Below are positions 5,222 to 9,747 of a stretch of 9,747 nt of DNA, piece after piece (within the stretch, counting starts at the first letter, position 1; each line of letters opens with the position of its first letter). The DNA comes from a bacterium (GTDB lineage: Bacteria; UBP14; UBA6098; 4484-93). The position numbers and the translations under genes are program-made. The notes beneath the pieces were generated by a model that saw only the letters and a list, made by a program, of their open reading frames with translations, ran no database searches and was not told the origin of the DNA. The stretch is taken from NCBI GenBank assembly GCA_021158465.1, contig JAGGUN010000034.1:1-9747 (forward strand), read 5' to 3'.

Positions 5222-7387
5222 ATGAGGTATTTTAGGTATTTCTTGCTTGCAGGATTCCTTTTGACCTCGGTTGGCTCTTTATCGTCGAGGGTGCTTGTCT
5301 CGGCGTTGCCGGATGTTAAGCTGACCGTCGGAGACTCGGCTACCAGTCACTACATTCTCAAGGGGACATTCGGTGTCGGAACAAATGCCCCCGAGCTACC
5401 GCTTTTGTTCGATTTCCCTGATCCTGTCAGCCGATGCCGCTCGTATTTTAACCTCAAACTCGATGGAACGCTGTATTCACTTTCTCCCTTTGTTCCCGCC
5501 GATGAATGTATAGGTGATTATGTCGAGGGAGGGACGCCGTTCGTATCTGGTCCATCCATCGTAACATCCTGGGCTGTGCCCGACACAGATGGGTTGAGGA
5601 TAACCCAGACCCTTGTGCCAGAGCGGCTCGGTAGCGGGAGGGGGGTAGTGCGTTTCTGCTGGGAATTTGTGAACAATTCCTCCGAGAGCCATACTGTTGG
5701 TCTTCTGCTCGTTTTCGACCTGCTCATATCCGGTCCTATTGGTGATGATGCACCGACAAGTATCGGTGGGGTATATTCGGAGAACGAGCGTGTATTCGAG
5801 GGCGATATCCCCACCGACTATCTTGCCTTCAGCTCCACACCTACTGATACGAGCGTGGTCGTTGCGAGGGGGATACTCTACGGCTACAATGCAACCATAC
5901 CCGATATATTCGGCGTGCTGGATGCATCGAGGCGGTATCCTCTCCTCTGGGATTACGATTTCGACCCACTCTGGCGATACTCCGACTGTATGGTTTTCTA
6001 CCGCTGGAACGAGCAGGAGATGCTACCGGGTGACACACTTATTATTGAGACATTCTTTGGACCGTCCGATATGGTAACATCGTCGGGTGAGATGACGATT
6101 GGAATCCCGGAGATAGAGATAACGAGCACCGGCTGCCGGTTCGACCCTGACAGTATCTTCATCCGTGGTTTTGTCCAGAACAAGCTGCGCATCCCGACGA
6201 CGCTGTTCGATGTTCAGCTCTGCATACACCTCCCCGATGGGTTCTATTTCCCCTGCTCACCGGAGACGAGGGATTCCTGCCGGCTCGTCGACCCATCGAC
6301 GCTTCTACCCGATTCCGTCGGCTTCACATCCTGGTGGGTCTGGCTCGATGAGGCGGAGTTCCCAGAACCGGGAACGGTGTTTGTCTCATTCACCGCAACA
6401 ACAACGACAGCGGGCGTCTTGCCATCTTCCATCGATGTCCCCACTGCTATCCCGTATCTTATCAGTATGGACTATGAGGTGATGCCTGTCTCTCCTGACA
6501 CAGCGATTATGTTTTTCTCCTGCCCATCGACAGATTTTGTCTACATAATATCGGGTGATATATCTGCCGTGGATACATCCTCGGCTCAGTTCCTCTTCGA
6601 GGGTGAGATATTCGACTGCTCATCGGGCAGGATTGAGTTTGTGGACTCGCTTATTATCTTCCATCCGGACGGGTTTGTTCACGGAGAGGAGGTTTCAGCT
6701 TGCATTGTTTCCCTGTATGACACATCGGGCTGCTCCGTATTGAGGAGACCTGGTGGCTGGAATTTTACCGTTGACCTCGAGCCACCATCCGTTGAGTTCG
6801 TCTCGCCGGGCGAGGATACGGTTGTCGCATCACTGTTCGAGCCTGTTGTAATCCATATCGAAGACCCATCGGGAATTGTGGTGGATTCTATTTTGCTTTT
6901 GCTCAATGGTGAGCCTGTCTCTCCCGACGAGATAGTCTGGAACCCCGATGATGCTCTGCTGACATATGTTCCAGCGGATGGTTTCCCCGACTCAACGGAT
7001 ATTACCGTCTGCATATCGAATGTTCAGGACATAGCTGAGGGATGTGGAGCGAACATCCTTGTTGATACCCTGTGCAGGCATTTCCGTGTCGAGACATCGG
7101 GAATCAACGAGACACTCCCTCTCTCACTTGCGATAAAGAGCGTCCAACCAAATCCGTTCAACGCGTCCTGCAGGATAACGCTCGATATTCCACGGGGGAT
7201 AGCCTATCCTGCTTCGCTTGAGATTTACAATATAGCAGGCGAGCTTGTCGATAATATGGCGATTTTACCTATTCCCGGGGAGAAGGGCGTTATCTGGAAT
7301 GCAAACAATCTCCCATCGGGGATATACATCCTTTCGCTCGAGGCAGGCTCAGAAAAGGTTATCAGGAAGCTTGTTCTTATCCGTTAG
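5222..7387 (+). CDS. Large secreted Ig-like protein with C-terminal PNPFN sorting/FlgD-like domain
   Basis: The start is set at ATG 5222 because AAGGAGAGG (5211-5219) precedes it and the protein then opens with a signal peptide (MRYFRYFLLAGFLLTSVGS); the in-frame TTG at 5162 lies in the promoter. The 721-residue product is all-beta in appearance. Residues about 30-290 form a domain with RITQTLVPER, VRFCWEFVNNSSESHTVGLL and a closing MLPGDTLIIETFFGP, a pattern seen in uncharacterised surface proteins of candidate phyla. Two or three Ig/Big-like sandwiches follow, one beginning LEPPSVEFVSPGEDTVV. The last ~85 residues form the sorting domain: SVQPNPFN (PNPFN at 643-647), LEIYNIAGELV, LPSGIYILSL and a terminal RKLVLIR. 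In Bacteroidota such domains direct type IX secretion; in candidate phyla the route is less certain. About 16 cysteines suggest disulfides outside the cell. No catalytic motif is seen, so a structural or adhesive role is likely. Confidence 0.85.
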   Translation: MRYFRYFLLAGFLLTSVGSLSSRVLVSALPDVKLTVGDSATSHYILKGTFGVGTNAPELPLLFDFPDPVSRCRSYFNLKLDGTLYSLSPFVPADECIGDYVEGGTPFVSGPSIVTSWAVPDTDGLRITQTLVPERLGSGRGVVRFCWEFVNNSSESHTVGLLLVFDLLISGPIGDDAPTSIGGVYSENERVFEGDIPTDYLAFSSTPTDTSVVVARGILYGYNATIPDIFGVLDASRRYPLLWDYDFDPLWRYSDCMVFYRWNEQEMLPGDTLIIETFFGPSDMVTSSGEMTIGIPEIEITSTGCRFDPDSIFIRGFVQNKLRIPTTLFDVQLCIHLPDGFYFPCSPETRDSCRLVDPSTLLPDSVGFTSWWVWLDEAEFPEPGTVFVSFTATTTTAGVLPSSIDVPTAIPYLISMDYEVMPVSPDTAIMFFSCPSTDFVYIISGDISAVDTSSAQFLFEGEIFDCSSGRIEFVDSLIIFHPDGFVHGEEVSACIVSLYDTSGCSVLRRPGGWNFTVDLEPPSVEFVSPGEDTVVASLFEPVVIHIEDPSGIVVDSILLLLNGEPVSPDEIVWNPDDALLTYVPADGFPDSTDITVCISNVQDIAEGCGANILVDTLCRHFRVETSGINETLPLSLAIKSVQPNPFNASCRITLDIPRGIAYPASLEIYNIAGELVDNMAILPIPGEKGVIWNANNLPSGIYILSLEAGSEKVIRKLVLIR

Positions 7388-8294
7388 GGAATATCCCCTC
7401 GATAAAATCATCTGCTGAGAACGGTGCAATATTCTCAATCTTTTCCCCTGTGCCAACGAAGAGCACCGGGATATTTAGCTCCTTCTTGATAGCGATGACC
7501 ACGCCGCCCTTCGATGAGCTGTCCAGCTTGGCGAGTATGATGCCTGTAATATCTATCGCCTCGTCGAACATCTTTGCCTGTTGAATGCTGTTCTGTCCGA
7601 TGGTTGCATCGAGGACAAGCCATCTTTCCTGTGGTGCGCCGGGGAGACGCTTCGAGACAACGCGGCACACCTTCTTCAACTCCTCCATAAGATTTTTCTT
7701 CGTGTGAAGCCTGCCCGCTGTATCGATTATGAGAACATCATATCCCCTACTTATAGCCTTGGTTGTTGCGTCGAATGCGACGGATGCCGGGTCTGCTCCC
7801 TCTATCCCCTTGACTATATCGGCACCTGCTCGCTCTGCCCAGATATCCAGCTGCTCGTTTGCTGCGGTTCGGAATGTATCACATCCCGCGAGAAGAACAC
7901 TCTTCCCATCCTGCTTGAAGATGTATGCGAGCTTGCCGATAGTCGTTGTCTTGCCTGTCCCGTTGACGCCGGCAACAAGGATAACGAGGGGATGTACATC
8001 AGGCGGCTGCCAGATTTTGGTTTCGCCGAGTATCCTGGTTATCTCATCCCGCAGGAGGCTCAAGACCTCATCGCTCTCCTTGAGCCTCTTTTCCCTCCAA
8101 AGATGCCTGATGTCGTTTATTATTTCCTCCGTTGCCTTAACGCCGACATCCGAGCCGATTAGGAGCTCCTCCAGCTCATCGAGCATCTCTTCATCGAAGA
8201 GCCTGTGCCGTAGGATAAGCCCTGATAGCTTACCAGATAGCCTTACCCTCGTTCTGGAAAGCGAACGGGCAATCCCTTTGAGGAAATTAGCCAA
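7377..8294 (-). CDS. ftsY: Signal recognition particle receptor FtsY
   Basis: The 305-residue product is the NG domain of the SRP receptor GTPase, which docks SRP-ribosome complexes at the membrane and sends proteins to SecYEG. The N domain (about 1-95) contains DELEELLIGSDVGV. The G domain has GVNGTGKT (109-116, P-loop), GCDTFRTAA (137-145), DTAGRLHTKKNLMEEL (191-206), LDATIGQN (228-235), and AKLD (255-258) followed by SSSKGG. The usual family form is TKLDGTAKGG, so this copy departs at several positions. There is no acidic A domain; membrane binding would rely on the basic amphipathic N-terminus (FLKGIARSLSRTRVRL). The start is TTG, fixed by GGAGG (8302-8306) seven bases upstream. The gene lies 25 bases after tRNA-Ala on the same strand, and its last 11 bases overlap the end of the convergent secreted-protein gene. 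Confidence 0.97.
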   Translation of the reverse strand: MANFLKGIARSLSRTRVRLSGKLSGLILRHRLFDEEMLDELEELLIGSDVGVKATEEIINDIRHLWREKRLKESDEVLSLLRDEITRILGETKIWQPPDVHPLVILVAGVNGTGKTTTIGKLAYIFKQDGKSVLLAGCDTFRTAANEQLDIWAERAGADIVKGIEGADPASVAFDATTKAISRGYDVLIIDTAGRLHTKKNLMEELKKVCRVVSKRLPGAPQERWLVLDATIGQNSIQQAKMFDEAIDITGIILAKLDSSSKGGVVIAIKKELNIPVLFVGTGEKIENIAPFSADDFIEGIFPNG

Positions 8295-8301
8295 GGTTTT
8301 A

Positions 8302-8306
8302 CCTCC
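8302..8306 (-). promoter_or_regulatory. Ribosome binding site fixing the TTG start of ftsY
   Basis: GGAGG on the minus strand sits seven bases before TTG 8292-8294. It makes the unusual start codon convincing. Confidence 0.8.
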
Positions 8307-8319
8307 GATAAGAAAAGAA

Positions 8320-8392
8320 TGGAGCTGAAGGGAGTCGAACCCTCGACCTTCGGAGTGCGATTCCGACGCTCTCCCAACTGAGCTACAGCCCC
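8320..8392 (-). tRNA. tRNA-Ala (anticodon CGC)
   Basis: A 73-base cloverleaf folds on the minus strand. The acceptor is GGGGCTG with CAGCTCC, the D arm GCTC/GAGC, and the anticodon stem TCGGA/TCCGA around loop ATCGCAC, giving anticodon CGC (codon GCG). The T arm is GAGGG/CCCTT with loop TTCGACT. Position 3 is G and position 70 is U, the G3:U70 wobble pair recognised by alanyl-tRNA synthetase, which confirms Ala. The discriminator base is A73. The CCA tail is not encoded, so it must be added by a nucleotidyltransferase. Confidence 0.96.
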
Positions 8393-8399
8393 ATTATCG

Positions 8400-8432
8400 A
8401 TTATAACTTATGAGGATAGTGGGTTTTGTCAA
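8400..8432 (-). promoter_or_regulatory. Candidate promoter of tRNA-Ala and ftsY
   Basis: On the minus strand a perfect TTGACA (8427-8432) and a perfect TATAAT (8400-8405) occur, but 21 bases apart, too far for a standard sigma-70 promoter. A weaker -10 (TAAGTT, 16 bases after the -35) may be the real one. The box sits just before the tRNA 5' end at 8392. Confidence 0.45.
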
Positions 8433-8456
8433 GTTGTTTTACGAAGTATGTATGAG

Positions 8457-8530
8457 CCGCTAACGGCACGGGTAGCAGAAACCGCTTGGTAGTAGGATAT
8501 GCATTACCCATCCGCTTCGTGAGTTAGCGG
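8457..8530. repeat. Inverted repeat at the 3' end of the cstA gene
   Basis: CCGCTAAC (8457-8464) and GTTAGCGG (8523-8530) are exact complements 58 bases apart. A second, inner pair GGGTA/TACCC lies between them, so the RNA could fold into a two-part stem. The cstA stop codon (8504-8506) lies inside. No U tract follows on the minus strand, so it is not a standard terminator, although it could protect or end the cstA transcript. Confidence 0.4.
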
Positions 8531-9747
8531 TCTTTTGACCAGTATTTTCAATGCACTGGTTACCACAATACCTGCCAACAAAAGCAGCACGGAACCCACT
8601 ATGCCCAACAAGGTTTTGCCTTGAGGGAAGAAGTGGAAAAGCTCCCAGATTAGGGCTGCTATAGTAGTGAACAGCATAAAGATACCAGGGATTAAACAAT
8701 ACCAAATATTTTTTCTGATGGTTACCAGATAGGTGCTCACCACCAGCAGGACTAAGGCTGCGACAAGTTGGTTAGCTGCTCCGAAGACGGGCCATATTGC
8801 CTGCCAGGAACCCAGGGCAAGGTAGAGAGCAAATCCAACAACCACTGCTGTATTGAGATACGGATTGCGCATCGGTTTGATTCGGAGCCTCTCGCCGAAC
8901 AGTTCGTCTCCGATATATCTGGTAATTCGTGTGGCACTGTCCAGGGTGGTCAGGATAAAAGTCTTTAACATAGTTATCCCTATTAGCATCCCAAGGGTGC
9001 CGAATATCGGCTTTGTGATCTGGCCGTAGCCCTTGCCGAAGGTGGCTATCCAGTTTCCTCCTTTCATAAGATCCGGATATACCAGCCCAGCAGGTCCTCT
9101 CTTCCAGTAGAGACCAGCAGTGACGGAGATGAGGGCGAGAACGGCTAATGCAGCCTCGGTAATCATTCCGCCATAGCCGATTCTTTTTGCATCCCTCTCA
9201 TTGGGCAACTGCTTTGAGGTAGTTCCCCCAGAGACCAGTGAGTGAAACCCGGAGATGGCTCCACAGGCGATAATGACGCACATCATCGGCCACAGCGGTC
9301 CTTCTGTCCCGGAAAAGCTGACAAACAATGGGGTATGCATAGCAGGATGTGTGAGCAGTAGTCCGATGTAGCCCACTAATAGTCCGAAGAAAAGAACAAA
9401 AGCAGCCAGATAGTCCCGTGGCTGCAGAAGGATATTTACCGGCAACACCGAGGCTATGAAGGCATAGGCAAAAAGTACATACAGCCAGAAATGGAACGAG
9501 GCATTGATGGGATAATAATACCCCAGAGCAATCAGACCAAAGAGCAACCCTATTCCTACTGCTGTAGAGAGCGCCAGATTGAGCTTCAGCTTGTAAACCA
9601 TAGCTCCCACCAGGATAGCGACCAGGATCAAGCCGAAAGTGGGTATCACTACCTGTGGTGTGGTAGAAAGTGTCTTGGCAGCGGAGGCAGCAAACACAGC
9701 CACCACCAGTACAAGAACAATCCAGATCAGGAAAGAGAAGATAAGCC
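8504..9747 (-). CDS. cstA: CstA-family carbon-starvation/peptide or pyruvate transporter (partial, N-terminus outside window)
   Basis: The frame stays open to the right edge. The visible ~413 residues start inside a membrane segment (LIFSFLIWIVLVLVVAVFAA), so the GTG at 9706 is not taken as the start. CstA-family features are PVNILLQPRDYLAAFVLFFG, then CGAISGFHSLVSGGTTSKQL, then the segment RIGYGGMITEAALAVLALIS, and near the end TLDSATRITRYIGDELFG and IWPVFGAANQLVAALVLL. About ten or more membrane segments are visible. CstA proteins of Enterobacteria take up pyruvate and have been linked to peptide use during carbon starvation. This copy ends soon after the core transport domain, like the shorter CstA forms of anaerobes and archaea, rather than the ~700-residue E. 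coli protein. It is separated from tRNA-Ala by about 110 bases and is not obviously part of that transcript. Confidence 0.95.
   Translation of the reverse strand, partial: LIFSFLIWIVLVLVVAVFAASAAKTLSTTPQVVIPTFGLILVAILVGAMVYKLKLNLALSTAVGIGLLFGLIALGYYYPINASFHFWLYVLFAYAFIASVLPVNILLQPRDYLAAFVLFFGLLVGYIGLLLTHPAMHTPLFVSFSGTEGPLWPMMCVIIACGAISGFHSLVSGGTTSKQLPNERDAKRIGYGGMITEAALAVLALISVTAGLYWKRGPAGLVYPDLMKGGNWIATFGKGYGQITKPIFGTLGMLIGITMLKTFILTTLDSATRITRYIGDELFGERLRIKPMRNPYLNTAVVVGFALYLALGSWQAIWPVFGAANQLVAALVLLVVSTYLVTIRKNIWYCLIPGIFMLFTTIAALIWELFHFFPQGKTLLGIVGSVLLLLAGIVVTSALKILVKRPLTHEADG

Noticed and set aside
7581-8328. Two overlapping plus-strand open frames of 193 and 199 residues
   Set aside because: Both are antisense to ftsY, which is unambiguous; no start signals or motifs.
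9704-9706. GTG 9706 as the start of cstA
   Set aside because: The frame continues upstream in a hydrophobic membrane segment to the edge, and CstA proteins are much longer, so the gene is cut by the window.
1-9747. CRISPR array, insertion sequence or prophage
   Set aside because: I saw no regularly spaced direct repeats, transposase or integrase motifs, or phage genes on either strand.

Overview
The window looks like chromosomal DNA of an uncultivated, probably anaerobic bacterium. A large exported protein ends in a PNPFN-type sorting/FlgD-like C-terminal domain. That domain is typical of FCB-superphylum bacteria and allied candidate phyla (WOR-3, Zixibacteria, Cloacimonadota and similar), but the lineage is an inference. 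Other genes fit an anaerobe or facultative fermenter: a two-cluster ferredoxin, a DUF134/DUF5320 set, an AmmeMemoRadiSam-type protein and CstA.

Layout. (1) Bases 1-572, plus strand: the 3' end of a HicB-like antitoxin gene overlaps a complete SecB-like chaperone gene by 11 bases. This is the right-hand part of a toxin-antitoxin-chaperone (TAC) module whose toxin lies beyond the left edge. (2) Bases 3569-694, minus strand: a probable five-gene operon, DUF134 regulator, DUF5320 protein, ferredoxin with zinc-ribbon tail, YggS-type PLP-binding protein, and a polytopic membrane protein. It starts from a sigma-70-like promoter with a perfect 20-bp palindrome just downstream of the -10 box. (3) Bases 5118-3598, minus strand: one long gene fusing a MEMO domain to an AMMECR1 domain behind an export signal. 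(4) Bases 5222-7387, plus strand, divergent from it: a cysteine-rich secreted multidomain protein with the sorting domain. (5) Bases 8392-7377, minus strand: tRNA-Ala(CGC) immediately followed by ftsY, whose 3' end overlaps the 3' end of the secreted protein gene. (6) Bases 9747-8504, minus strand: the C-terminal ~413 residues of a CstA-family peptide/pyruvate transporter, cut by the right edge.

How the genes work together. The TAC pair would keep a toxin silent as long as the chaperone protects the antitoxin. The DUF134 operon looks self-regulated and handles metal or Fe-S related small proteins. It lacks the NifX-like and Mrp ATPase genes often seen with this set and instead runs into yggS and a membrane protein. 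FtsY and tRNA-Ala are housekeeping. The strongest candidates for something new are the HicB-SecB TAC module, the operator-controlled DUF134 mini-operon, and the exported MEMO-AMMECR1 fusion.
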